The translations under genes and the position numbers were made by a program. Below, in pieces: positions 1 through 5,822 of a stretch of 7,751 bases of DNA (position 1 is the first letter of the stretch; each line of letters begins with the position of its first letter). The stretch spans positions 1-7,751 of the forward strand of contig JAGRHX010000164.1 in the NCBI GenBank assembly GCA_020444775.1. The letters run 5' to 3'. The DNA is from Gammaproteobacteria bacterium. GTDB taxonomy: Bacteria > Pseudomonadota > Gammaproteobacteria > HK1. The notes beneath the pieces are model-generated. The model was not told the DNA's origin, ran no database searches, and saw only the letters and a list, made by a program, of their open reading frames with translations.

Positions 1-1142
1 TACATGGCCTTGTCCATGTAGAAGAACCACTCCCACTCCGGGGGTCGCGCCTCGCCACCGGTCAGCTTGCGATTCGGCGCCGGGCTCTTTGCCGCGGCGA
101 CCAGCTTCGCGCGCGTCTGCGGGTCGAGCAGCGCCGCCTTCTGCTGGCTGAGCGGCAGCTTGCGGATGTCCTCCCACACCGGCCAGCCATCGAACGGTAG
201 CTGGGTCTCGAATGACAGCACGGTGTTGATCTCACGCGACTGGACCTGGGTCCAGACCCGCGAGCCGCCGCGGTTGCCCTCGGCGATGATCTCGTAGAGC
301 TCGCGCCACAGCCCGGGGGTTGCGCGACGGGTCAGCGAGCCGAAGGTGATGGGACAACCGCTGTCTCTGGAGAGGTCCATGAGGGATTGATAGAAGGCCT
401 TCTGCTCGGCTATCGAGCCGCGCGGCATGGCAATCTGGAAGATCCCCCCGCCGGCCTCGCCCATGCCACCGACGATCGCCTGCACCTCGGAGAAATCGGC
501 GATGCGGCTCGCGACCGGACGGTCGTCCGGACGCAGGTGTGCCGGGCTGCGCGAGGTCGAGAAACCGATCGCGCCGGCTCGCACCGCGTCCTGCACGTTG
601 GCCACCATCGCCTTCAGATCGTCCTCGGTGGCCTGCTCGTCGAAGGCACGCTCGCCCATGACGTAGGTACGCAGCGCGGAGTGACCGACGTAGCCCGCGT
701 AGTTGATGCCCTTGGGGAGCTTGTCGATGACCTCGAGGTATTCCGGGTAGCTCTCCCACTGCCACTTGATACCGCTCAGCATCGCCTCGCGGCTGATGTC
801 TTCGGCGCGCTCCAGATTGAGGAAGACATAGTCCACCTCCGCCTCCCGGCAGGGCGCCAGGGTGAAGCCACAGTTGCCCATCACCACGCTGGTCACACCG
901 TGGTAGCAGGAGCACGAGCCGAGGGTGTCCCAGAAGATCTGCGCATCCATGTGGGTGTGGCCGTCCACGAAGCCCGGGCTGACGACCTGCCCCTCGGCGT
1001 CGATGACCTCCTTGGCGCTCTCACCGCGGATCCGACCGATGGTCGCGATACGGCCGTCCTTGACGCCGATGTCCGCCCGGTAACGCGGACCGCCGGAGCC
1101 GTCGATGAGCATGCCGTTCTTGATCAGGAGCTCGTAAGCCAT
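1..1142 (-). CDS. Amidohydrolase of the N-acyl-D-amino-acid deacylase (D-aminoacylase-like) family, C-terminus beyond window
   Basis: The frame is open from the ATG at 1142 to the left edge and shows 380 residues; related proteins are usually about 480-590 residues, so the C-terminus is missing. The N-terminus has the usual small beta domain (LIKNGMLIDGSGGPRYRADI, residues 6-25). The metal motif GFVDGHTHMDAQ follows, with His62 and His64, and then GVTSVVMGNCGFTLAP with Cys91, which matches the zinc-binding Cys of D-aminoacylase. GHSALR (153-158) and GFSTSR (193-198) are also family-like. A Shine-Dalgarno AGGAGGGG at 1151-1158 lies 8 bases upstream and supports the start. Proteins of this family hydrolyse N-acyl-D-amino acids or related cyclic amides in the cytoplasm. 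Where D-aminoacylase has its later two zinc histidines, this protein reads FQIAMPRG and ITFGSLTRR, so both seem absent. The catalytic Asp region lies outside the window. The family call is confident; the substrate is unknown. The gene follows the small membrane protein gene on the same strand after 141 bp. Confidence 0.88.
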   Translation of the reverse strand, partial: MAYELLIKNGMLIDGSGGPRYRADIGVKDGRIATIGRIRGESAKEVIDAEGQVVSPGFVDGHTHMDAQIFWDTLGSCSCYHGVTSVVMGNCGFTLAPCREAEVDYVFLNLERAEDISREAMLSGIKWQWESYPEYLEVIDKLPKGINYAGYVGHSALRTYVMGERAFDEQATEDDLKAMVANVQDAVRAGAIGFSTSRSPAHLRPDDRPVASRIADFSEVQAIVGGMGEAGGGIFQIAMPRGSIAEQKAFYQSLMDLSRDSGCPITFGSLTRRATPGLWRELYEIIAEGNRGGSRVWTQVQSREINTVLSFETQLPFDGWPVWEDIRKLPLSQQKAALLDPQTRAKLVAAAKSPAPNRKLTGGEARPPEWEWFFYMDKAM

Positions 1143-1150
1143 AGCAGTGT

Positions 1151-1158
1151 CCCCTCCT
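1151..1158 (-). promoter_or_regulatory. Ribosome binding site of the amidohydrolase gene
   Basis: The minus strand reads AGGAGGGG 8 bases before the ATG at 1142. This fixes the start of the amidohydrolase reading frame. Confidence 0.7.
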
Positions 1159-1221
1159 CGCTTCGCGAACCGCTGAGCGCGCGCCTGCCGCGCGGACGCG
1201 ACGATGGTGTATGGATGTGGC

Positions 1222-1257
1222 GGGCGAACGGCTATCTTGGCGTCAACGCGTTCGCCC
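1222..1257. repeat. Perfect 9-bp inverted repeat between the small membrane protein and amidohydrolase genes
   Basis: GGGCGAACG at 1222-1230 is exactly matched by CGTTCGCCC at 1249-1257, with an 18-base spacer. The right part also contains the palindrome AACGCGTT (1245-1252). It starts 26 bases past the stop codon of the small membrane protein gene and about 80 bases before the amidohydrolase start. It could be an operator, or an RNA hairpin that separates expression of the two genes. No T-tract follows, so a classical Rho-independent terminator is unlikely. Confidence 0.45.
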
Positions 1258-1283
1258 TGACAAGCCGCCAACGCTGGCCGCGC

Positions 1284-1634
1284 TTATTCACCGCCACCAT
1301 CGAACCCATCGAATCCATCATAGCCACCGGACATGCCGCCATCGCCACCGCGCAGCAGACCGGCGCGCCAGGCCCAGTAGATGAACACCAGCAGATCGAG
1401 CATCAGCAACAATGGCGCGAGCAGCGACTCGAAGAAGCCGCTGCCGGTGAGGTCCATGTGCATGGCGAGCAGCACGCCGACCGCGATGATCGTGGTGCCG
1501 CTCCAACCGATGACGATGACCATGCAGACTACGACCACGGCGGGCAACAGCCGCGCGTGCATGAGATCGTCGGCACCCGGCCGGGCGTGCAGAGCCGCGG
1601 CGATACCGCAGATGATGGCGAAATAGCGCAGCAT
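1284..1634 (-). CDS. Small membrane protein with glycine/aspartate-rich tail, function unknown
   Basis: I do not recognise this 116-residue protein. The start at 1634 (MLRYFAIICG) has AAGGAGG at 1645-1651, 10 bases upstream. Longer in-frame starts would run into the start region of the divergent crotonase gene and are less likely. Hydrophobic stretches lie at about residues 3-15, 31-43, 47-58 and 69-90, which suggests two to four short membrane helices. The tail after Arg95 is rich in Gly, Asp and Phe, ending in GYDGFDGFDGGGE. A 9-bp tandem repeat at 1298-1315 encodes part of this tail. Codon use resembles the neighbouring genes, so it is probably a real gene and not a shadow. It may share a transcript with the amidohydrolase gene downstream. 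A role in transport or sensing cannot be supported from the sequence. Confidence 0.7.
   Translation of the reverse strand: MLRYFAIICGIAAALHARPGADDLMHARLLPAVVVVCMVIVIGWSGTTIIAVGVLLAMHMDLTGSGFFESLLAPLLLMLDLLVFIYWAWRAGLLRGGDGGMSGGYDGFDGFDGGGE
1298..1315. repeat. 9-bp tandem repeat encoding Gly-Phe-Asp units
   Basis: Two adjacent copies, CATCGAACC and CATCGAATC, differ at one base. On the minus strand they encode the two successive GFD units at the C-terminus of the small membrane protein. They probably arose by local duplication. Confidence 0.6.
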
Positions 1635-1861
1635 GAGGGCTGGGCCTCCTTGGATTTCCCGTGCACCTGTTCTGCTTGTCGACCGAATCCGGGCTCCCTG
1701 GATGGATGACCCCGTTCGATGATCATGGCGGCGGTCAGCGCCCCCGACGCTCGCTTGCCATGGTTCGCCCCGTCCGAAGCAGCGATAATCGCGGAGACCG
1801 CAACGCACCGCGTCCACCACGACGCCCACTACCGCCCGAGGCAGGCCCCGAGGAGATAGCA
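1635..1861. promoter_or_regulatory. Divergent intergenic region between the small membrane protein and the crotonase pair
   Basis: These 227 bases lie between outward-reading genes and should hold promoters for both directions. For the plus strand, GATAAT at 1784-1789 is a plausible -10 box about 73 bases before the ATG. The hexamer at a 17-base spacing (TGGTTC, 1761-1766) is a poor -35 box, and a better-looking TTGCCA (1755-1760) is too far away at 23 bases. No convincing minus-strand promoter was found. A good ribosome binding site, GAGGAG (1850-1855), precedes the plus-strand gene. No conserved protein is encoded here. Confidence 0.4.
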
Positions 1862-2593
1862 ATGAGTGACGAGCCGATCCTGTTGAGCCAGACCATCGAT
1901 GGCATCCGTGTCTTGACCTTGAACCGACCCAATCAGCTCAACGCCCTGAGCCGCGCACTGGTCGCCGCGATCGTTGCCGGGGTCGACGCGGCGCACGCCG
2001 ATCGCGCGGTCACCGGTATCGTCATCAATGCCAACGGACGTGCTTTCTCGGCCGGCGCCGACATCAAGGAAGCGGCGACGCACAAGGACGACGATGCCGA
2101 GAGCGTGCGCGAGCACGCCCGCTCGGCGCGCGGCATCTACCGGCTGGGTGAGCGCACCGACAAGCCGCTGATCGCCGCGGTGCACGGCTATGTGCTCGGC
2201 GGCGGCTGCAATCTGGCCATCGCCACCGACATGGTGGTGGCGGCACGCAACGCGGTGTTCGGCTATCCGGAGGTGAAGCGCGGTCTGGCCGCGACCATGG
2301 TGACCCCGGGACTGGTGCATCGAATCGGACCCAAGGCGGCCTTCGAGCTGCTGATGCTGGCCGAGAACATCGATGCCGAGCGGGCGCTGGCCCTGGGACT
2401 CATCAACCGGGTGGTCGCGGACGACCAGGTGCTCGAGGAAGCCCTGCTCATCGCCCGGGCGTTGGCCGTGTTCGACCAACACGCCATACGCACGACCAAG
2501 CGGGTGTTTCTCAAGTCCACTCAGCTGGGGCTTGCCGACTCACTGGAGGTCGCCGAGGAAGCGATGCTGTTGTCGCGTGCTCAAGAGTCCTGA
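1862..2593 (+). CDS. Crotonase-fold protein (enoyl-CoA hydratase/isomerase family), first of a tandem pair
   Basis: This encodes 243 residues, a little shorter than the usual 255-265. The ATG at 1862 follows GAGGAG (1850-1855) with a 6-base spacing. It has the N-terminal strand pair with LTLNRPNQLNALS (18-30), the oxyanion-hole segment FSAGADIKE (62-70) and the second oxyanion segment GYVLGGGCNLA (109-119). Proteins of this family act on acyl-CoA thioesters (hydration, isomerisation, decarboxylation or hydrolysis) in the cytoplasm. Gap-free alignment with rat mitochondrial enoyl-CoA hydratase puts Asn117 where the first catalytic Glu (Glu144) lies. The second (Glu164) is kept as Glu137 in FGYPEV. 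The protein ends at SRAQES and lacks the usual C-terminal REG..AF.EKR segment. The second crotonase gene follows 48 bp later in the same frame. The fold is certain; the reaction is open, and standard hydratase activity is doubtful. Confidence 0.9.
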   Translation: MSDEPILLSQTIDGIRVLTLNRPNQLNALSRALVAAIVAGVDAAHADRAVTGIVINANGRAFSAGADIKEAATHKDDDAESVREHARSARGIYRLGERTDKPLIAAVHGYVLGGGCNLAIATDMVVAARNAVFGYPEVKRGLAATMVTPGLVHRIGPKAAFELLMLAENIDAERALALGLINRVVADDQVLEEALLIARALAVFDQHAIRTTKRVFLKSTQLGLADSLEVAEEAMLLSRAQES

Positions 2594-2628
2594 CCACCTG
2601 CGCGATCCAGACGATCCGAGCAACCAGC

Positions 2629-2632
2629 GAGG
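2629..2632 (+). promoter_or_regulatory. Ribosome binding site that selects a TTG start
   Basis: GAGG lies 9 bases before TTG at 2642. No in-frame ATG or GTG lies between the upstream stop (2591-2593) and this point. The next in-frame ATG, at 2693, would remove the conserved first beta strands. The weak site and TTG codon suggest modest translation, possibly helped by ribosomes finishing the first crotonase. Confidence 0.55.
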
Positions 2633-2641
2633 TACCCGACA

Positions 2642-3415
2642 TTGACCACCGTGGTTTCCGTGGACATCACCGATGGCATCGCCACCTTGACGATGAATCG
2701 GCCGCAAGCCCTGAACGCCATCTCACTGGAGCTGGCAACCACCCTGGCCACGACCATCGCCCGGCTCGATGCCGACGAGAACGTCAAGGGCATGGTCCTG
2801 ACCGGCGCCGGCGACCGGGCCTTCTGCGCCGGTGTGGACCTGTCCGAGGCCAGGCAGATGACGGTGGAGCGGATCGAGTCGTGGTTCGGCACGGTCTGCA
2901 ACATCTACAAGACGATCCTGCTGACCAACAAGCCGTTCATCGCCGCCATCAACGGGATCGCCGCCGGTGGCGGCTTCCAGATGGCGCTGGTCTCGGACCT
3001 GCGCATCGGCCATGCCGGCAGCCGCATGGGGCAACCGGAGATCAACGCCGGCATCCCGAGCGTGATGGGCGCGTACTGGATGAGCCTGCACGTGAGCTGG
3101 TCACTGAACCAGGATCTGTCCTACACCGGGCGTCACATGGACGCCGAGGAATGTGCCCGCCACGGCCTGCTCAATCAGCTGGTCGAACGTGACGAGCTGC
3201 TGCCACGGGCCCGCGCGCTGGCCAGCGAGCTCGCCGCCAAGCCACGCACGGCCTTCCTGCGCACCAAGCAGCGCTTTCGCGAGCTGGCGCTGTCCGGATT
3301 CGACGATGCCTTCCGGGTCGGCGTGCTGGGTCAGCAGGCGTCCTACGCGGCCGGCGAGCCGCAGGCCATCATCGATCGCTTCATGAACGAGCGTGCGGCC
3401 CGCAAGCGTCGCTGA
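2642..3415 (+). CDS. Crotonase-fold protein (enoyl-CoA hydratase/isomerase family), second of a tandem pair
   Basis: This encodes 257 residues, normal for the family, from a TTG start. Visible motifs are LTMNRPQALNAIS (16-28), oxyanion segment FCAGVDLSE (61-69), NGIAAGGGFQMAL (104-116) and MGQPEINAGIPS (129-140). Gln113 replaces the first catalytic Glu of enoyl-CoA hydratase, while Glu133 keeps the second. The expected action is on a CoA thioester, but the Glu-to-Gln change argues against ordinary two-glutamate syn-hydration. The segment after Glu133 (INAGIPSVMGAYWM) differs from the usual GxxPGxGGTQRL of classical hydratases and probably shapes a different acyl pocket. The C-terminus ends in a basic RAARKRR, which may be related to CoA binding. 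It is likely co-transcribed with the first crotonase and ends 5 bases before a strong hairpin. The two share a fold but have clearly diverged, so they are probably successive or alternative steps and not a recent duplication. Confidence 0.9.
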   Translation: MTTVVSVDITDGIATLTMNRPQALNAISLELATTLATTIARLDADENVKGMVLTGAGDRAFCAGVDLSEARQMTVERIESWFGTVCNIYKTILLTNKPFIAAINGIAAGGGFQMALVSDLRIGHAGSRMGQPEINAGIPSVMGAYWMSLHVSWSLNQDLSYTGRHMDAEECARHGLLNQLVERDELLPRARALASELAAKPRTAFLRTKQRFRELALSGFDDAFRVGVLGQQASYAAGEPQAIIDRFMNERAARKRR

Positions 3416-3420
3416 ACAGG

Positions 3421-3456
3421 CGCCACCGGGATGCGCTCAAGCGTATCCCGGTGGCG
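3421..3456 (+). terminator. Strong hairpin between convergent genes, probable transcription terminator
   Basis: CGCCACCGGGAT (3421-3432) pairs perfectly with ATCCCGGTGGCG (3445-3456). Inside, GCGC-TCAA-GCGT extends the stem by a G-U pair and three further pairs, closing a TCAA tetraloop. In plus-strand RNA this is a 16-pair stem; in minus-strand RNA the inner G-U becomes an A-C mismatch, so the structure favours the crotonase transcript. It starts 5 bases after the crotonase stop. The right arm and half the loop are also the last codons and stop of the amidase gene. There is no T-tract on either side, so it may act as an mRNA 3'-end stabiliser or pause site as well as a terminator. Confidence 0.7.
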
Positions 3457-4888
3457 GGACGAAGCCGCCGATCTCACGCTCCACGTATCGACTGAATGCA
3501 ATAGCGGTGCGATCCCGACCGGTACCAGCGATGGCTTGATAACCGACCGGCAGACCCTGCGCGGTCATGCCGGCCGGCCCTACCGTGGAAGGCAGGTAGA
3601 CCACCCCCGAGTAGCCGGCCCAGAACAGCTGGTCGGTGGTCGGCACCGGGTGGCCGTTGACCTCGATCGTCCGTTGCCAGCGCTCGCCAGACTGGTCATG
3701 TGGCCAGGCCGCGGACGCGGCGGCCGGACAAAGCAGGATATCCCAGTCCTCGAAGAAGGCCTGGAAGGCACGGCGCAGGCCGTGACGCTCGTTGTTCAGC
3801 GCCAGCCAGTCACGGTGCGACATCGTGCAGCCACGCACCATGTAATCCAGATACGGCACCCGCGCCGCGTCGGTCCGCTCAAGCGCCGCGCGCCAGCGCT
3901 CGATGTCCTCGACCGGGGTCCGGGCAGAGGTCGCCGCGCGTAGCAGCAGCACATAGATCTCGTTCAGCCGTCGGGTATCCACCGACGGCTCCACCTCGCG
4001 CACCGCCACCCCGGCCCGGGCGAGATCGTCGACCAGCGTCTGCAGCCGGTCGGCATAGGCGCCGTCGACCTCGCTACATGGATCGCGCAGCTTGACCGCG
4101 ACCCGCATCTCACGCAACGACTTCGCGCCGCATGCCGGCAGATCGAGCTTCCAGGCGATACCGTCCAGCTCGTCCGGTCCCGCCATCGCATCGAGTGCCA
4201 GCTCCAGATCGTCCGCGCCTCGCGCCAGTGGACCGATCACCGAGATGTCCGAGTAGGCGTGCACGCCTGGCAGCGACTGGCCTTGCGGCGCAATCACGCC
4301 CCAGGTCGGTTTGAGTCCGAACACGCCGCAGTAGTGGGCTGGATTGCGGATCGACGCACCGATGTCGCTGCCCGCCTCGATGCCGGTCAAGCCGGCGGCC
4401 AGGGCCGCGGCCGAGCCGCCCGAGGAACCACCCGGCGTGCGGGCGAGGTCCCAGGGATTGTTGCAGGTGCCGTGGATGGCGTTATAGCTCTGCCAGTCGG
4501 CCAGCATCAGTGGCACGTTGGTCTTGCCGAACAGCACCACGCCGGCCCGTTGCAGCCGCCGCACGCTCAGCGCACTGGCCGCCGTCACGTTGTCGGCGAA
4601 GACCGGGTCGCCCCAGGTGGTGGGTGAGCCGGCGACGTTGTAGCTCTCCTTGATGGTCATCGGCACGCCATGCAGCGGCCCGACAGCGTCGCCACGGGCC
4701 AACGCCGCGTCAGCCGCATCGGCGCGCTGACGCGCGCCGTCGACATCCATCCAGACGATCGCGTTCAAATCCGGGTTGTAACGCTCGATGCGTGAGAGGA
4801 AGTGATCGAGCAGCTCACGCGCACCGATCTCGCGCTCACGGATCAGGCGTGCCAGCACCGTTGCCGGCTGGAAATGCAGTTCGGTCAT
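3437..4888 (-). CDS. Amidase-signature family amidase
   Basis: This encodes 483 residues, typical for the family (about 450-500). The start at 4888 (MTELHFQPAT) follows GGAG at 4896-4899 with a 7-base spacing; a longer ATG start at 4915 adds MPHCLRRRI and lacks such a site. The catalytic triad is visible: Lys80 in GVPMTIKES, cis-Ser155 in TPGGSSGGSAAALAAG, and nucleophile Ser179 in GSDIGASIRNPA. The spacing between the two serines (24) equals that in fatty acid amide hydrolase. The family hydrolyses a carboxamide to acid and ammonia or amine, usually in the cytoplasm; no signal peptide is seen. The common GGSIR motif reads GASIR here, a change in the loop that forms the oxyanion hole. A GatA role is unlikely because no gatB or gatC is adjacent. 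The gene follows the third crotonase after 69 bp on the same strand, which suggests joint function. The natural substrate is unknown. Confidence 0.93.
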   Translation of the reverse strand: MTELHFQPATVLARLIREREIGARELLDHFLSRIERYNPDLNAIVWMDVDGARQRADAADAALARGDAVGPLHGVPMTIKESYNVAGSPTTWGDPVFADNVTAASALSVRRLQRAGVVLFGKTNVPLMLADWQSYNAIHGTCNNPWDLARTPGGSSGGSAAALAAGLTGIEAGSDIGASIRNPAHYCGVFGLKPTWGVIAPQGQSLPGVHAYSDISVIGPLARGADDLELALDAMAGPDELDGIAWKLDLPACGAKSLREMRVAVKLRDPCSEVDGAYADRLQTLVDDLARAGVAVREVEPSVDTRRLNEIYVLLLRAATSARTPVEDIERWRAALERTDAARVPYLDYMVRGCTMSHRDWLALNNERHGLRRAFQAFFEDWDILLCPAAASAAWPHDQSGERWQRTIEVNGHPVPTTDQLFWAGYSGVVYLPSTVGPAGMTAQGLPVGYQAIAGTGRDRTAIAFSRYVEREIGGFVPPPGYA

Positions 4889-4903
4889 GATTCTTCTCCG
4901 AAG

Positions 4904-4918
4904 GCAATGGGGCATTGC
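4904..4918. repeat. Short inverted repeat upstream of the amidase
   Basis: GCAATG-GGG-CATTGC is a perfect 6-bp inverted repeat with a 3-base spacer. It lies in the 69-bp gap between the third crotonase and the amidase, 15 bases before the amidase start and just upstream of its ribosome binding site. It could be a small hairpin or half of an operator. It is short enough to be chance. Confidence 0.3.
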
Positions 4919-4957
4919 ACCGCGCGCCGACCCGGGAAGCGAAGATGAAGCGTTTAC

Positions 4958-5740
4958 CTATCGTCCCTGCCAGTGCGGCTTGCGCTTGGCCAGAAACGCT
5001 TCCAGGCCTTCGCGGAAATCGGCGCTGGCGTAGACCTCACCGATGATGTCGCGGTCGTCGACCTGGGGGCCGTGCGCATGGATGCGCCGCAGCAGCTCCT
5101 TGGTCGCACGCATGGTCAGCGGCGCGTGGCTCTTGAGCTGTGTGGCCAGCGTCCGTGCCCGCGCCATCAGCTGCGCGTGGTCGTCGAGCACCTCGTTGAC
5201 CAGCCCGATGGCGCTTGCCTCGTCGGCCTCGATCAAGCGCGCGGTCAACATGATGTCGACCAGACGTCCCTGGCCGAGCAGCGCCGACAAGCGTGACAGC
5301 GCGGCGACCGACAGGCAGTTGCCCAGGGTCCGCGCGATGGGAAAGCCATAGCGCAGGCTGCGGGTGGCGATACGCAGATCGCAAACCGCCGCGATCCCGG
5401 CACCGCCGCCGGTGCAAGCACCCGAGATAGCGGCGATGGTCGGCACCGGACAGCGCTCGATCCGCTCGAAGCAGGCGGCGAAGTTCGTCTCGTACTCGAT
5501 ACCCTGCTCGGCGGTGTGGAAGTCCTGGAACAGCGAGATGTCGGTGCCGGCCGCGAAGGCACGCTCACCCGCACCGGTGATGATGACCGCCTTGACCGTG
5601 CCATCGGTGGGCACGCTCTCGCAGATCGCGCCGATGCGATCGTACATCTCGAAGGTGAGCGCGTTCATCGCACGCGGCCGATTCAAGGTGATGAGCCCGA
5701 TCTCATCCTCGATCTCGTACAACAGCTCATCGCTTGCCAT
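4958..5740 (-). CDS. Divergent crotonase-fold protein lacking both catalytic glutamates
   Basis: This encodes 260 residues, full length for the family. The ATG at 5740 follows GAGGAG (5746-5751) with a 5-base spacing; an in-frame GTG at 5755 is less likely. The fold is shown by LITLNRPRAMNALT (16-29), oxyanion segment FAAGTDISL (62-70), GACTGGGAGIAAVCDLRIA (107-125) and the C-terminal DFREGLEAFLAKRKPHW (241-257), which the first crotonase lacks. Aligned with rat enoyl-CoA hydratase, the two catalytic Glu positions hold Gly115 and Ile135 (YGFPIARTLGNCLS). Such a protein cannot use the standard hydratase mechanism. It may be a CoA-ester lyase, hydrolase, isomerase or decarboxylase using other residues. 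FPIARTLGNCLS is, to my recollection, a conserved signature of a crotonase subgroup usually named only enoyl-CoA hydratase. Neighbours are the carboxyltransferase upstream (82-bp gap with palindromes) and the amidase downstream (69-bp gap). Confidence 0.9.
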   Translation of the reverse strand: MASDELLYEIEDEIGLITLNRPRAMNALTFEMYDRIGAICESVPTDGTVKAVIITGAGERAFAAGTDISLFQDFHTAEQGIEYETNFAACFERIERCPVPTIAAISGACTGGGAGIAAVCDLRIATRSLRYGFPIARTLGNCLSVAALSRLSALLGQGRLVDIMLTARLIEADEASAIGLVNEVLDDHAQLMARARTLATQLKSHAPLTMRATKELLRRIHAHGPQVDDRDIIGEVYASADFREGLEAFLAKRKPHWQGR

Positions 5741-5757
5741 GGCTTCTCCTCGCACGG

Positions 5758-5773
5758 CATGACCATGGTCATG
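5758..5773. promoter_or_regulatory. 16-bp perfect palindrome upstream of the third crotonase, candidate operator
   Basis: CATGACCATGGTCATG is perfectly self-complementary over 16 bases. It lies 17 bases upstream of the ATG of the third crotonase, beside its ribosome binding site. A second palindrome, ATTCATGAAT (5778-5787), and a TGATCA (5787-5792) follow within 20 bases. The position and symmetry suit binding of a dimeric repressor controlling the crotonase-amidase pair, or an RNA hairpin near the ribosome binding site. No regulator gene is visible in the window. Confidence 0.5.
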
Positions 5774-5793
5774 TCGGATTCATGAATGATCAG

Positions 5794-5816
5794 GGGACCG
5801 CCGGGACCACGGTCCC
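5794..5816 (-). terminator. Hairpin just after the carboxyltransferase gene
   Basis: GGGACCG (5794-5800) pairs with CGGTCCC (5810-5816) across a 9-base loop. On the minus strand it begins 6 bases after the carboxyltransferase stop. A third copy of the core, GGGACC, lies in the loop (5803-5808). No T-run follows, so it may attenuate and not fully terminate transcription into the third crotonase gene. Confidence 0.4.
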
Positions 5817-5822
5817 AAACGC

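Noticed and set aside
232..915. Minus-strand open frame inside the amidohydrolase region in another frame
   Set aside because: It overlaps the amidohydrolase on the same strand out of frame, and its product is Arg/Gly-rich with no domain.
387..1709. Long plus-strand open frame opposite the amidohydrolase and small membrane protein genes
   Set aside because: It is antisense to genes with clear motifs, its translation shows no recognisable domain, and long open antisense frames are expected in GC-rich DNA.
1755..1789. Pair TTGCCA and GATAAT as a complete sigma-70 promoter
   Set aside because: The 23-base spacing is too long for a standard promoter. Only the -10-like GATAAT is kept, as a weak candidate.
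1635..1862. N-terminal extension of the small membrane protein to 1862
   Set aside because: The extension has no membrane or domain character, would cover the divergent promoter region, and the start at 1634 has its own ribosome binding site.
1829..2482. Minus-strand open frame opposite the first crotonase
   Set aside because: It has no family motif and lies opposite a full crotonase domain with a good ribosome binding site.
3437..4888. Amidase as GatA of the tRNA-dependent amidotransferase
   Set aside because: There is no gatB or gatC nearby and the context is catabolic. The sequence HYCGVFGLKPTWG and its surroundings look more like a general amidase.
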